Origin: Flavimaribacter sediminis
GTDB taxonomy: Bacteria; Pseudomonadota; Alphaproteobacteria; Rhizobiales; Rhizobiaceae
NCBI RefSeq assembly: GCF_019492055.1
Contig: NZ_JAICBX010000001.1
Coordinates: 1,612,001 to 1,676,000 of the forward strand
Length of the DNA stretch: 64,000 nt
Direction: 5' to 3'
Of this stretch, positions 52,669-62,310 are shown piece by piece. How positions within the stretch are numbered: the first letter of the stretch is position 1; every line of letters starts with the position of its first letter. The translations under genes and the position numbers were made by a program. The notes under the pieces were generated by a model. The model searched no databases and was not told the origin of the DNA. It saw only the letters and a program-made list of their open reading frames with translations.

Positions 52669-54252
52669 TCAATTGTATTGCAGGAACTTGAAGTGCGGCT
52701 GGTCTTCCGGCTGCACAGGGAAGTTCACATTGTCCTTCATGCCCCAGTTCAGAACCTGGTTGTGTACCGGCAGGTAAATCTGTTCGTCCTGAACGATCTG
52801 CCAGATCTTGGAGATCGTATCGTCGCGTTTTTCGATGTCTGTCTCCGAACCGAGCGACTCGATCATGGCGTCGACTTCCGGATTGCTGAAACGGGAACCG
52901 TTCCACGAACCGCGTTCGTCGGTCGTCGAATGAACGAGGAAGTTGAAGACATACTCGGAATCGAAGGTCGGAACGCCCCAGCCCAGCAGGTAGAAATCCG
53001 TTTCCTTGCCGGAAATCAGCGGGAAGTGGTTCGCCTTGGTCTGGGCGACCAGGTTCACCTTGATGCCGATCTGTCCCATCATGCCGACCATCGCCTGACA
53101 GATTGCTTCATCGTTGATGTAGCGGTCGTTCGGGCAATGCAGCGTGACTTCGAAACCATCGCCATAGCCTGCCTCTTCCATCAACGCCTTCGCGGCGGCG
53201 ACATCCGCCTTCGGATACTTGTCCAGTTCTTCCGTCCAGCCATTGACGAAGGGCGGAATGATGACGCCGGTCGGCGCCGACTGGCCGCGCATGACCACCA
53301 TCTTGATGGCGTCGCGATCGATCGCCATGTTCATGGCCTTGCGAACCCGGATATCGGCGAACGGATTCTTGCCGTCGACATTGTCGTTCGCAAGGTCATC
53401 GTCGCCGGAATTGATCCCGAAGAAGATCGTCCGGTTCTGGGGCGCGTTGTCGACCTTGAGACCGTCCGCGTCGGATACGCGCTGCAGATCCTGCACCGGC
53501 ACGTCCTGGATCAGATCAACCTCTCCGGACAGAAGCGCCGCGACGCGGGTCGCTGCATTCTGGATAGGCGTGTAGATGATTTCCGTGACTTCGAGAGGAA
53601 ACTCTCCCTTGCCCCAGTAATCAGGGTTCGCCTTCAGCACGGTTTTCGTGTCCGGCTCGCGGCTTTCAAGCATAAAGGCGCCGGTGCCGTTGGCGTTGCG
53701 CACCGCGTAGGTTTCCTCACCCGTGTCGAACTCTGCAGGAGCTTCCACACCATGGGTTTCGGCCCAGCCCTTGTCCATTATGAAGAGGTTGGTGAGATTG
53801 TTCGGCAGGATCGGATTCGGTCCGTCCGTCTCCATTTCAACGGTATAATCGTCAACTGCGCGCACTTCCTTGATGGAAACCAGCAGCTCCTTCATGTCGG
53901 AGCTTTCCATTTTTGCGCGGTTGAAAGAGAAGACGACGTCTTCAGCCGTGAAATCGGCTCCGTCATGGAATTTCACGCCTTCGCGCAGCTTGAAAACCCA
54001 GACGTTCGGATCGCCCTCCTTAACGCCCCATTCGGTGGCGAGAGCCGGAATAGGTTTGGCTTCCATATCGGGTGATATCAACGGCTCGTAGATCTGCTGC
54101 GACAGCGCGTGTGTCGGCCCTTCGTTCTGGGAGTGCGGATCGAGCGTCAGTGAATCACCGGCTCGGGCCCAGCGCAGTGTTTCGGCGCCGGCTATTGCAG
54201 TTGATGCCATGAGTGCGGTTGCGGCAGCGACTGCCAACAATGGACGTTTCAT
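52669..54252 (-). CDS. dppA: Peptide ABC transporter substrate-binding protein (SBP family 5)
   Basis: The periplasmic receptor of the importer, 527 residues. A signal peptide (about 1-23, ending IAGAE) is followed by the family-5 signature: LRWARAGDSLTLDPHSQNEG and LREGVKFHDGADFTAEDVVFS. ATG at 54252 is preferred because AGAGAGGA stands nine bases upstream; the ATG three codons earlier touches that site. The substrate could be peptides, but family-5 proteins also bind nickel, opines and sugars, so the dpp names are by family. There is no lipobox. Confidence 0.9.
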   Translation of the reverse strand: MKRPLLAVAAATALMASTAIAGAETLRWARAGDSLTLDPHSQNEGPTHALSQQIYEPLISPDMEAKPIPALATEWGVKEGDPNVWVFKLREGVKFHDGADFTAEDVVFSFNRAKMESSDMKELLVSIKEVRAVDDYTVEMETDGPNPILPNNLTNLFIMDKGWAETHGVEAPAEFDTGEETYAVRNANGTGAFMLESREPDTKTVLKANPDYWGKGEFPLEVTEIIYTPIQNAATRVAALLSGEVDLIQDVPVQDLQRVSDADGLKVDNAPQNRTIFFGINSGDDDLANDNVDGKNPFADIRVRKAMNMAIDRDAIKMVVMRGQSAPTGVIIPPFVNGWTEELDKYPKADVAAAKALMEEAGYGDGFEVTLHCPNDRYINDEAICQAMVGMMGQIGIKVNLVAQTKANHFPLISGKETDFYLLGWGVPTFDSEYVFNFLVHSTTDERGSWNGSRFSNPEVDAMIESLGSETDIEKRDDTISKIWQIVQDEQIYLPVHNQVLNWGMKDNVNFPVQPEDQPHFKFLQYN

Positions 54253-54394
54253 AAGCAACATTCCTCTCTGGTTTGACCATTTTCTTTTTGCACGAAAAAA
54301 CTACCAACTATTGGGAATGCGCGCCAGTCTATTCCAAGGCGCGCCCGGTACGACTTCTGTCGCAGAACAACCCGTGAAATCGGCGTTGGCGCTC

Positions 54395-56194
54395 TCAATT
54401 CCGGGGTAGCGCGGCGTCGATAACGCGAAATTGAACCGTTCTTCGCCCTTGCCAGTGGTTCGTCGAGAGATTTCCGGCGAAATGGAAGCGGTGTCCGCGC
54501 CCTCCCAACAGCGCCGCGCCCATTTCGGATTCGGCTGCGCGAAACGCTATCGCGTCAATCTTTTGTCCCGCCGCGTCGGCAAGCCGCAATTTGACATGAT
54601 CGGTCCCTACAACCCGGGCGTCCGTGACCTGATGCGCAGGCATTGCGAAAACAGGTTGGGGATGGCCTGCGCCGTATGGCCCCGCCTTGTCGAGCTGGTC
54701 ATAGAGTTGCAGGGTTGCGCCGGACGCCGCCAGGGCCGCGTCGATTTTCAATGTGCGGACCGCTGTCAGCGCCGAGACTTCCTCACGTGCATAATCTTCC
54801 GCCCATGCCCGCAATTCGCCGAGCCTTGTGCGTTCGACTGTAATGCCGGCCGCCATGGCGTGCCCGCCACCTTTGACCAGCAAGCCCTTGTCGACGGCAA
54901 GGCGGACCATGCGACCCAGGTCGAAGCCGGCGATGGAGCGCCCGGAGCCGGTTCCATGACCTGAGGCGTTAAAGGCGATGGCGAATGTCGGTCGCTGCAA
55001 TTTCTCCTTGAGCCGGGCGGCGATGATGCCGACGATGCCCGCATGCCAGCCATCGCCGGCTGTTATGACGACGACCGGAGGGTCTCCCGCACCGATCTCC
55101 GCCAGCACCTCGGCTTCGGCTTGCGCAAGCGTGTCGCGTTCGATCGACTGTCGTTCCGTGTTGAGCCGATTGAGCGTATCCGCGATCTCTCCGGATTCGG
55201 TTTCGCTTTCGAGCGTCAGCAACCGGCTGCCGAGGGCGGCGTCGCCTATCCGGCCACCGGCGTTTATTCGGGGGCCGACCATGAAGCCCAGGTGATAGGG
55301 CGTGAGCGGGCCGTCAATTCCACTGACCCGCATCAGGGCGGCAAGTCCCGGATTGGTCATACGACGCGCCACCTGCAAACCCTTGACGACGAAAGCCCGG
55401 TTCAAACCCTTCAGCGGCACGACATCGCAGACGGTGGCCAAAGCAACAAGGTCAAGCATTTCCAGCAAATCGACTGACGCCGCAGCCTTGTTTTGACGGC
55501 GACGCAGTTCGCGCAGCAACGCCACCAGAGCCATGAAGACGACGCCCGCCGCGCACAGATGCCCCTGCCCCGACAAATCATCTTCCCGGTTTGGATTGAC
55601 GAGCGCATGGCTGACGGGCGCCTCGAGATTCATTTGATGATGATCGAGCACGACGACGTCCACGCCGCGTTCGGCCGCATGCGCGAGCGCCTCCAGGCTC
55701 GTTGATCCGCAATCCACTGTCACTATGAGCTGACAACCGCGGTCGATCAGAGCGTCGATGGCCTTTACATTGGGTCCATACCCTTCGAAAATTCTGTCCG
55801 GTATGTAGATCTCAGATGGTACGTCGAATTGATCGAGAAATCGTTTGAGAAGCGCGGAAGACGCCGCCCCGTCGACATCGTAATCGCCAAAGATCGCCAC
55901 GCGTTCGCGGCGCTCGACCGCATCGGCGAGCCGCTCCGCCGCCTTGTCCATATCCTGAAAGACGGATGGATCAGGCATCAGGGCGCGAAGCGTTGGATCG
56001 AGAAAAGCCTGTGCGTCGCCCTGCTGGACGCCGCGGCCGGCGAGGACACGCGCGACAATATCAGGAACGCCGTCAGTCTGGGAAATCGCCAAGGCTCGAT
56101 TGACGCCGGCGGAGTCGAGTCGCGGAGCCCAGCGCTGCCCAAATAGTGAAGACTCCACTTCAAAAAATGGCGTCAAGTATCTGATATTATTCAA
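54395..56194 (-). CDS. recJ: Single-stranded-DNA-specific exonuclease RecJ
   Basis: A 5'-3' single-strand exonuclease of recombination and mismatch repair. The 599-residue protein has the DHH phosphoesterase motifs GDYDVDG (103-109), VDCGS (160-164) and DHH (184-186), the DHHA1 motif with GGGHAMAAGI, and a C-terminal OB-like domain. The exact start is uncertain: TTG at 56194 keeps the PFFEVESS segment that resembles other rhizobial RecJ N-termini, while GTG at 56158 would cut it. It follows glpX on the same strand by about 107 bp. Confidence 0.93.
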   Translation of the reverse strand: MNNIRYLTPFFEVESSLFGQRWAPRLDSAGVNRALAISQTDGVPDIVARVLAGRGVQQGDAQAFLDPTLRALMPDPSVFQDMDKAAERLADAVERRERVAIFGDYDVDGAASSALLKRFLDQFDVPSEIYIPDRIFEGYGPNVKAIDALIDRGCQLIVTVDCGSTSLEALAHAAERGVDVVVLDHHQMNLEAPVSHALVNPNREDDLSGQGHLCAAGVVFMALVALLRELRRRQNKAAASVDLLEMLDLVALATVCDVVPLKGLNRAFVVKGLQVARRMTNPGLAALMRVSGIDGPLTPYHLGFMVGPRINAGGRIGDAALGSRLLTLESETESGEIADTLNRLNTERQSIERDTLAQAEAEVLAEIGAGDPPVVVITAGDGWHAGIVGIIAARLKEKLQRPTFAIAFNASGHGTGSGRSIAGFDLGRMVRLAVDKGLLVKGGGHAMAAGITVERTRLGELRAWAEDYAREEVSALTAVRTLKIDAALAASGATLQLYDQLDKAGPYGAGHPQPVFAMPAHQVTDARVVGTDHVKLRLADAAGQKIDAIAFRAAESEMGAALLGGRGHRFHFAGNLSTNHWQGRRTVQFRVIDAALPRN

Positions 56195-56301
56195 ATAGAT
56201 ATATATCCCACAAAGGATTCAACGATGCACCTGCGCACGGGATTGAATCCGTGTCGCACGACATTATTGACGTCCATGATGGCGATTGCAATTCCGTCTT
56301 G

Positions 56302-57285
56302 TTAGTCGAACTTGCCGAGATCCTGGTGCCGGGCGATGATTTCACGCACGGTGCGGGACGACGAACGCATAACGATCGTGTGCGTCACGATCGCGGATTT
56401 CGAAAACCTGACGCCGCTCAACAGATTACCATCCGTCACGCCGGTCGCCGAAAACACGACGTCTCCGCTCGCCATCTCTTCCAGCTTGTAGATGCGATCC
56501 GGATCGTCGATCCCCATGGTCTTCGCCCGGGCGATCTTTTCTTCCGTATTGAGTTGCAGCCGGCCTTCCATCTGGCCTCCGATGCAGCGCAACGCGGCCG
56601 CCGCCAGCACGCCTTCCGGCGCACCGCCGATACCAAGGTAGATGTCAATGCCGGTTTCCTCGGGATTCGTCGTATGGATGACGCCGGCGACGTCGCCATC
56701 GCCAATCAGGCGTATCGCAGCGCCGGTGGAACGCACTTCTTCGATGAGACGCGCGTGGCGCGGCCGGTCGAGTATGCAGGCCGTAACGTCTTTCGTTTCA
56801 ACGCCCTTTGCATCGGCGACCGCCTTGATGTTCTCCACCGGGGTTTTTGTCAGGGAAACCGTGTTGTCCGGATAGCCGGGACCGATGGCGATCTTCTCCA
56901 TATAGACGTCCGGCGCGTAGAGCAGGCTTCCCTTTTCGGCCATAGCAATGACCGCAAGAGAATTCGGCAGGTTCTTCGCGCAGATGGTGGTGCCTTCCAG
57001 CGGATCGAGCGCGATATCCACCTTTGAGCCCTTGCCCGTGCCGACTTCTTCCCCGATGTAGAGCATCGGCGCTTCGTCGCGTTCCCCCTCGCCTATCACC
57101 ACCGTTCCGGCGATTGGCAGACGATTGAGCTCCTTGCGCATCGCGTCGACCGCGACCTGATCGGCGTCTTTTTCGTCGCCACGGCCACGAAGACGCGCTG
57201 CGGCGACTGCGGCCCGTTCGGTGACGCGTACGATTTCGAGTGTCAGAATTCGATCGAGACCGCTATTGTCCGACGATTTCGCCAT
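56302..57285 (-). CDS. glpX: Class II fructose-1,6-bisphosphatase
   Basis: The gluconeogenic phosphatase GlpX, which converts fructose-1,6-bisphosphate to fructose-6-phosphate. In 327 residues the metal and phosphate sites of the inositol-phosphatase fold are present: GEGERDEAP (65-73), DIALDPLEGTT (90-100) and GDGDVAGVI further on. It stands between hom and recJ, an order that I associate with rhizobial genomes; here an SDR gene and a LysE gene lie between hom and glpX. The promoter lies in the 257-bp divergent gap to the SDR gene. Confidence 0.95.
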   Translation of the reverse strand: MAKSSDNSGLDRILTLEIVRVTERAAVAAARLRGRGDEKDADQVAVDAMRKELNRLPIAGTVVIGEGERDEAPMLYIGEEVGTGKGSKVDIALDPLEGTTICAKNLPNSLAVIAMAEKGSLLYAPDVYMEKIAIGPGYPDNTVSLTKTPVENIKAVADAKGVETKDVTACILDRPRHARLIEEVRSTGAAIRLIGDGDVAGVIHTTNPEETGIDIYLGIGGAPEGVLAAAALRCIGGQMEGRLQLNTEEKIARAKTMGIDDPDRIYKLEEMASGDVVFSATGVTDGNLLSGVRFSKSAIVTHTIVMRSSSRTVREIIARHQDLGKFD

Positions 57286-57542
57286 TGGCCGGTGTCCTGT
57301 TGCTTGTTATCGATGCGTATGCAGCGCCAGATATCCCGTCGCCATCATCATTGGCAACGGTTCAATGTGAAAAAAGGGCTTTTGAATGGCTCGTGGAAGC
57401 AATACAGCCGGACTAAATCGATTAAGATTACAGCATGGTCGAAACTGTCCACAGGCGACCACCAGCAAAGTCGGCTGCGCGTCGATAAAGACGATTATTT
57501 TGAGACGGTTCAACAAACCGGATTGCGATGGAGTGATTTGAA

Positions 57543-58247
57543 ATGACAGATTTGAAGGTCGCCCTGGTCACGGCGGGAGGAAGCGGAATGGGTGCGGAGG
57601 CCGCCCGCCGGCTTGCAAATGACGGCTACAAGGTGGCTATCCTTTCCTCTTCGGGCAAGGGTGAGACCCTGGCGGAAGAACTGGGCGGCGTCGGAGTGAC
57701 GGGCAGTAACCTTTCGAATGAGGATCTGCAGCGCCTTGTCGACAGGGCGACGCAGCAATGGGGCAGAATCGATGTGCTGGTCAACAGCGCCGGCCACGGC
57801 CCGAAGGGACCGGTTCTGGAGATACCGGACGAAGACTGGCACCTGGGTCTCGACGTCTATCTGCTGAATGTGATCCGCCCTACGCGCCTCGTCACACCAA
57901 TCATGAGAGAGCAGAAAGCCGGCGTCATCATCAACATTTCCACTTTCGCCGTGTTCGAACCCGATCCGATGTTTCCGACATCTGGCGTCTTCCGGGCCGG
58001 GTTGGCGGCGTTCACCAAGCTCTTCGCCGACAAATACGCAGCCGACAATGTGCGGATGAACAATGTGCTTCCGGGCTACATCGACAGTCTGCCCGAGAAG
58101 GAGGAGCGCCGCGAAAAAATACCGATGCAGCGCTACGGCTCGGTAGCGGAGATTGCAGCGACCGTGTCATTCCTTGCGTCCGATGGCGCCGGCTACATCA
58201 CCGGACAGAACATCCGCGTGGATGGCGGAATCACCCGGTCGGTGTGA
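57543..58247 (+). CDS. Atypical short-chain dehydrogenase/reductase without the Tyr-Lys pair
   Basis: A 234-residue SDR-fold protein. The nucleotide loop TAGGSGMG (10-17), the NSAGHG motif (81-86), S133 in INIST and the C-terminal ITGQNIRVDGG are typical. The active-site Y-x-x-x-K is not: in the helix aligned with it, TSGVFRAGLAAFTK, the Tyr position is S147 and the Lys position is R151. The segment around it is otherwise well formed, so this is not decay; I recall similar GVFRAGL sequences in other rhizobia. Activity, if any, must use other residues, or the protein binds nucleotide for a structural or regulatory role. Confidence 0.85.
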   Translation: MTDLKVALVTAGGSGMGAEAARRLANDGYKVAILSSSGKGETLAEELGGVGVTGSNLSNEDLQRLVDRATQQWGRIDVLVNSAGHGPKGPVLEIPDEDWHLGLDVYLLNVIRPTRLVTPIMREQKAGVIINISTFAVFEPDPMFPTSGVFRAGLAAFTKLFADKYAADNVRMNNVLPGYIDSLPEKEERREKIPMQRYGSVAEIAATVSFLASDGAGYITGQNIRVDGGITRSV

Positions 58248-58877
58248 TCAGCGCGTTTCCGTCATCAGCTTTAGTCCGAAGAGGCCGAGCGCCGTCGCGC
58301 CTGCATAACGGAAGAACCGTCGAATTGCGGGAATCTTTCCGATCCTGTCGCCAAATCGGTCGATAGCCGCCACGAAGGTCAAATCGACGACAAGAAAGAT
58401 CGTCGCTACAGCCAGACCAAGCAGCAACATCTGATTTGCAACGGGTGTTTCTGCGCTCGCATTGGTGAACAATGGCAGAAAGGCTGCATAAAAAGTGATG
58501 GTTCGCGGGTTGAGCGCGACCAGCCAAAATCCGGCTGCAATCTCAGCCAGAGAGCGCGTCACTGATGGCAGCTCCGTATTGTCCGACACACGCATTTCGC
58601 CGGAAGCGCGCCACATGGAAAAGGCCTGCCAAAGCAGGTAGGCGCCGCCAGCATATCTGAGCCAGGTCAGAAGCTCAGGCGCTGTGGAAATCAACCAGGA
58701 AAGCCCGGCGGAAACCAGGGCGATTGGCGCCGCTGCGCCAAGGGCAATGCCCAAAGCCGTTCTGATTCCAGCCATCGTGCCGCGCGCGCCAGTTACATAT
58801 GCAAGCTTGATGAAGTTTGGCCCCGGTTCCAGAGCAATCGAAACTGTGACCAGAATGAAAATGACAACTTCTATCAT
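58248..58877 (-). CDS. LysE/RhtB family amino acid exporter
   Basis: A 209-residue inner-membrane protein with five or six hydrophobic segments. The family start is seen in LVTVSIALEPGPNFIKLAYVTGARG, where PGPN is the LysE/RhtB signature, followed by GIRTALGIALGA, and the later FWLVALNPRTITFYAAFLP. It should export an amino acid or homoserine lactone-type compound. It is the next gene after hom on the same strand (69-bp gap), which hints at homoserine or threonine efflux, as for RhtB, but this is inference. Its stop codon abuts that of the convergent SDR gene. Confidence 0.88.
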   Translation of the reverse strand: MIEVVIFILVTVSIALEPGPNFIKLAYVTGARGTMAGIRTALGIALGAAAPIALVSAGLSWLISTAPELLTWLRYAGGAYLLWQAFSMWRASGEMRVSDNTELPSVTRSLAEIAAGFWLVALNPRTITFYAAFLPLFTNASAETPVANQMLLLGLAVATIFLVVDLTFVAAIDRFGDRIGKIPAIRRFFRYAGATALGLFGLKLMTETR

Positions 58878-58946
58878 CGGACGCCACCCTCTTCGGCTTA
58901 CTGCGATGACAACATTCCGGTTCGCAGTGAGTCAAGACCGACACCG

Positions 58947-60269
58947 TCATGCGCCGGCGGCGGGGCGCTCGATACGGATGACCTGGGGTTTGTCGGCAAG
59001 ATAGCCTTCGGAGCCGATCGCCTTCACCGCCTTGCGCACGGAGGCTTCCATTGTGGCGTGCGTAACAAGGATCACGGTCTTCTTGTCGCCGTTGCCGGCG
59101 CTTCCCGGGCGCTGAACGATCGATTCCAGCGAGATCGCATTGTCCGACATGTGCTTTGAAAGACTTGCAAACACGCCCGTCCGGTCTTCCACTGTCAGGC
59201 GGATGAAATAACCGCCCTCATGGCTGCGCATGCGCGCGCGCGAATAGGGTTGCAGGCTCGCGGCCGGTCGACCGAGCACCGGGCCGTACTGGTATCCGGG
59301 GCGGCTCTTGGCGATGTCTGCGATATCGCCCATGACGGCGGACGCCGTAGCGTCGCCGCCTGCTCCGGGACCGGACATCAGCAGTTCACCCAGGACATCG
59401 GCGTCGATCGCGACGGCGTTCGTCACGCCGTCGACGCGAGCGATGACCGAGTCCTTCGGAACCATGGTCGGATGGACGCGCTGTTCGATCCCGGTTTCGG
59501 TTTTCTGTGCGACGCCCAGAAGCTTGATTCGAAAACCGAGTTCATCGGCCGCCTTGATGTCCTCGATGGAGATATTCGAAATGCCTTCCAGATAAATCTC
59601 GTCCGCGGCGATTTTTGTGCCGAAGGCGATGCTGGTCAGAATCGCCAGCTTGTGCGCCGTGTCATTGCCCTCGACGTCGAAGGTCGGATCGGCTTCGGCG
59701 TAACCCAGTCGCTGCGCCTCGGCGAGACATTCCTCGAAGGAGATCCCCTTCTTTTCCATCTGGGTCAGAATGTAGTTGCAGGTGCCGTTCAGAATTCCGA
59801 ACACGCGCTGGATCCTGTTTCCGGTCAGGGATTCGCGCATAGCCTTGATCACGGGGATGCCGCCGGCGACCGCGGCCTCGAAATTCAAGAGCACGCCCTT
59901 GTCTTCGGCAAGCGTCGCCAATTCCACCCCATGCCGGGCGAGCAGCGCCTTGTTGGCCGTCACGGCGTGTTTGCCGCTGGTCAGCGCGTCGCGTACAGAC
60001 TGCAGGGCCGGGTCGCCTTCTCCGCCCATCAACTCGACGAAAACGTCGATATCTGCGGCACGGGCCATTTCGACCGGGTCGGTGTAGAACTTGACGCCGG
60101 ACAGGTCGACGCCCCTGTCCCTGGACGCATCCCGCGCGCTCACTGCGACGACGTCGATCGCCTTGCCGCAAATCCCTGCCAGCGCCTCGTGCCGCTCCGA
60201 CAGAATGCGCACAAGGGCGGCGCCAACGGTACCCAGACCCGCAATACCGATTTTGAGGGCTTCAGACAT
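58947..60269 (-). CDS. hom: Homoserine dehydrogenase
   Basis: Reduces aspartate semialdehyde to homoserine for threonine and methionine synthesis. 440 residues: NAD(P)-binding GLGTVGAALV (11-20), catalytic domain with VELMGGEGDPALQSV and the conserved EADPTFDVEGNDTAHKLAIL, and a C-terminal ACT domain (about 355-430) for feedback by threonine. It follows the aminotransferase gene by 60 bp, and the two are likely one operon. Confidence 0.96.
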   Translation of the reverse strand: MSEALKIGIAGLGTVGAALVRILSERHEALAGICGKAIDVVAVSARDASRDRGVDLSGVKFYTDPVEMARAADIDVFVELMGGEGDPALQSVRDALTSGKHAVTANKALLARHGVELATLAEDKGVLLNFEAAVAGGIPVIKAMRESLTGNRIQRVFGILNGTCNYILTQMEKKGISFEECLAEAQRLGYAEADPTFDVEGNDTAHKLAILTSIAFGTKIAADEIYLEGISNISIEDIKAADELGFRIKLLGVAQKTETGIEQRVHPTMVPKDSVIARVDGVTNAVAIDADVLGELLMSGPGAGGDATASAVMGDIADIAKSRPGYQYGPVLGRPAASLQPYSRARMRSHEGGYFIRLTVEDRTGVFASLSKHMSDNAISLESIVQRPGSAGNGDKKTVILVTHATMEASVRKAVKAIGSEGYLADKPQVIRIERPAAGA

Positions 60270-60329
60270 AGAGCTTCCAGTAACATGATGCGTTCGGAGG
60301 AGAGAAACCGACCGAACGATGCGTTCGCA

Positions 60330-61547
60330 TTAACGCCGGGAATCCAGCCGGACGACGTTTTGCATATTTTCGTCGCCGGATGCAAGGAAGCGTTTGATGT
60401 TGCGGGCCGCCTGCCGGATCCGGTGCTCGTTCTCGACCAGCGCGATACGAACATGCGTGTCGCCGTACTCTCCGAAACCAATGCCCGGCGATACGGCGAC
60501 ATCCGCCTTCTCGATCAGCATCTTGGAGAAGTCCAGCGATCCCATTTCGCGATAACGCTCGGGCAGCGGCGCCCAGGCGAACATCGTCGCAGCCGGCGCC
60601 GGCACCGGCCAACCTGCCTTCGCGAAAGTGTCGACCATGACGTCGCGACGCCGCTTGTAGGTGTTTCGCACCTCTTCAATTTCGGAGCCATCGCCATTGA
60701 GCGCCGTCGTCGCCGCAACCTGGATCGGCGTAAAAGCGCCGTAATCGAGATAGGATTTAACGCGCGACAGCGCAGCGATAAGCCGCTCGTTGCCGACGGC
60801 AAACCCCATGCGCCAGCCGGGCATGGAGAAGGTCTTCGACATCGAGGTGAATTCAACGGTAACATCAACGGCGCCTGGAACCTCCAGAACAGAAGGAGGC
60901 GGCGTATCGTCGTAATAGATCTCCGCATAGGCGAGATCCGACAGGATGATGATGTCGTGCTTTTTGGCGAAGCTGACCACATCCTTGTAGAAATCCAGTG
61001 TCGCAACATGCGCCGTCGGATTGGACGGATAATTGAGAATGAGCGCAATCGGACGCGGAATGGAGTGACGCACCGCGCGCTCCAGCGAGTAGAAAAAGCT
61101 TTCGTCAGGCTCCACAGACATGGAGCGGATGACCCCGCCCGACATGATGAATCCGAATGCGTGGATCGGATAGGTCGGGTTGGGACACATGATCACGTCG
61201 CCGGGCGCCGTAATGGCCTGCGCCATGTTGGCGAAGCCCTCCTTCGAGCCCAGTGTCGCGACGATCTGCGTGTCCGGATTGAGCTTCACGCCGAAACGGT
61301 TTTCATAATAGCGCGCCTGCGCCTTGCGGAGGCCCGGAATGCCGCGCGACGTGGAATAGCGGTGCGTGCGCGGATCGCGCACAACCTCGCAAAGCTTGTC
61401 GACGATGCTCTGGGGCGTCGGCAAATCCGGATTGCCCATGCCGAGATCGATAATATCGGCTCCGGACGCTCGCGCGTCCGCCTTCAGTCTGTTGACCTGC
61501 TCGAAGACGTAGGGCGGAAGGCGGCGAACTTTGTGAAACTCTTCCAT
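60330..61547 (-). CDS. PLP aminotransferase (alanine/LL-DAP aminotransferase-like)
   Basis: A fold-type I aminotransferase of 405 residues. Landmarks: GMGNPDLPTP (36-45), NYPSNPT (172-178), D204 in SDLAYAE, PLP lysine K238 in SMSKTFSMPGWRMG and an Arg for the substrate carboxylate in HVRIALVEN. Annotated relatives next to hom in rhizobia are called LL-diaminopimelate aminotransferase or AlaC; the sequence alone does not decide between alanine, glutamate or DAP as substrate. Its position before hom suggests a role in aspartate-family amino acids. Confidence 0.9.
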   Translation of the reverse strand: MEEFHKVRRLPPYVFEQVNRLKADARASGADIIDLGMGNPDLPTPQSIVDKLCEVVRDPRTHRYSTSRGIPGLRKAQARYYENRFGVKLNPDTQIVATLGSKEGFANMAQAITAPGDVIMCPNPTYPIHAFGFIMSGGVIRSMSVEPDESFFYSLERAVRHSIPRPIALILNYPSNPTAHVATLDFYKDVVSFAKKHDIIILSDLAYAEIYYDDTPPPSVLEVPGAVDVTVEFTSMSKTFSMPGWRMGFAVGNERLIAALSRVKSYLDYGAFTPIQVAATTALNGDGSEIEEVRNTYKRRRDVMVDTFAKAGWPVPAPAATMFAWAPLPERYREMGSLDFSKMLIEKADVAVSPGIGFGEYGDTHVRIALVENEHRIRQAARNIKRFLASGDENMQNVVRLDSRR

Positions 61548-61685
61548 TTCGATTCCGGATGGTTGTCTGTGTTTTCGGTCGTTTGAGCCCGAACTGTGGC
61601 GAAGCCGGGACGGTCACTATCCATTATACGCCCTATTGGCGGGAAGCGGAAATGCTCAGGCGGACAGTACTCGTACGTCAGGCGA

Positions 61686-62141
61686 TCAGTTCTCGATTTC
61701 CGCCTTGGCCTCTTCGCCATGACTGCGCGCGATCGCTTCGAATTCTTCGGACTGCTTCTTGTAGGCGTCGCTTGTCGCTGAGGCGGATGGCGGCTTGCGC
61801 TGTTTCAGGATGGATTGCATCTCGTCCTGGATCTGTTTCTTTTCCGCGTCGCTCAACTGCTCCATCGCGCCGGTCGGCGTGGGGCCGAAGGTGGGAAACG
61901 TATCGTTCTGTGTCGCGCCGTCCTGCACGAAAGACGTGTCTCTTGGCGGTGTCTTGCGTTCCGGCCTTGCCTGCCCTTCAGGGCCTTTGGCCGTTTCCGC
62001 AGACGGCGCCGGCTGACCTGCGGCGGGGCCGGCTGCGTCGCCGGTCGTTCTCGGCGCGGCGTCCTCAAGCGAGGCCGACACGCAGCCGCCAGCAAGGATC
62101 GGTAGGATGAGAAGCGCTGCCAGATGAAAATGCGGTTTCAA
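61686..62141 (-). CDS. Hypothetical lipoprotein
   Basis: A 151-residue protein that reads as an exported lipoprotein: from TTG at 62141 the N-terminus is LKPHFHLAALLILPILAGGC, with a lipobox LAGGC and lipidated Cys at residue 20. The mature part is low-complexity, rich in Pro, Ala, Gly, Thr and Asp, then ends in a charged helix (SDAEKKQIQDEMQSILKQRK). A longer in-frame start at 62201 would bury the signal peptide, so I prefer the TTG, which has GGTGA about ten bases upstream. No family recognised. It is 138 bp upstream of the aminotransferase gene and divergent from phaC. Confidence 0.7.
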   Translation of the reverse strand: MKPHFHLAALLILPILAGGCVSASLEDAAPRTTGDAAGPAAGQPAPSAETAKGPEGQARPERKTPPRDTSFVQDGATQNDTFPTFGPTPTGAMEQLSDAEKKQIQDEMQSILKQRKPPSASATSDAYKKQSEEFEAIARSHGEEAKAEIEN

Positions 62142-62310
62142 GACGGGGTCACCATGCCATTCACGTTTTGAGCGAAACCCATAGCGCAGATGCGGGTTCA
62201 ATGCACAAATAAATTCTACATTCTGTCAACATTTCTTGCATAATGGCCGCCATAAAGGGGAACAGAATCGGCAAAAGAAGGTCGATAGTCGCTACAAACG
62301 GGAGGTCCAA

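Noticed and set aside
52678-54075. A 465-codon open frame on the plus strand opposite the peptide-binding protein gene
   Set aside because: The minus strand encodes a complete family-5 binding protein with signal peptide; the plus frame has no protein-like features.
59220-61586. A 788-codon open frame on the plus strand opposite hom and the aminotransferase gene
   Set aside because: Both minus-strand genes have intact family motifs over this whole stretch; the plus frame is rich in Arg, Asp and His without any domain and is a shadow of codon bias.
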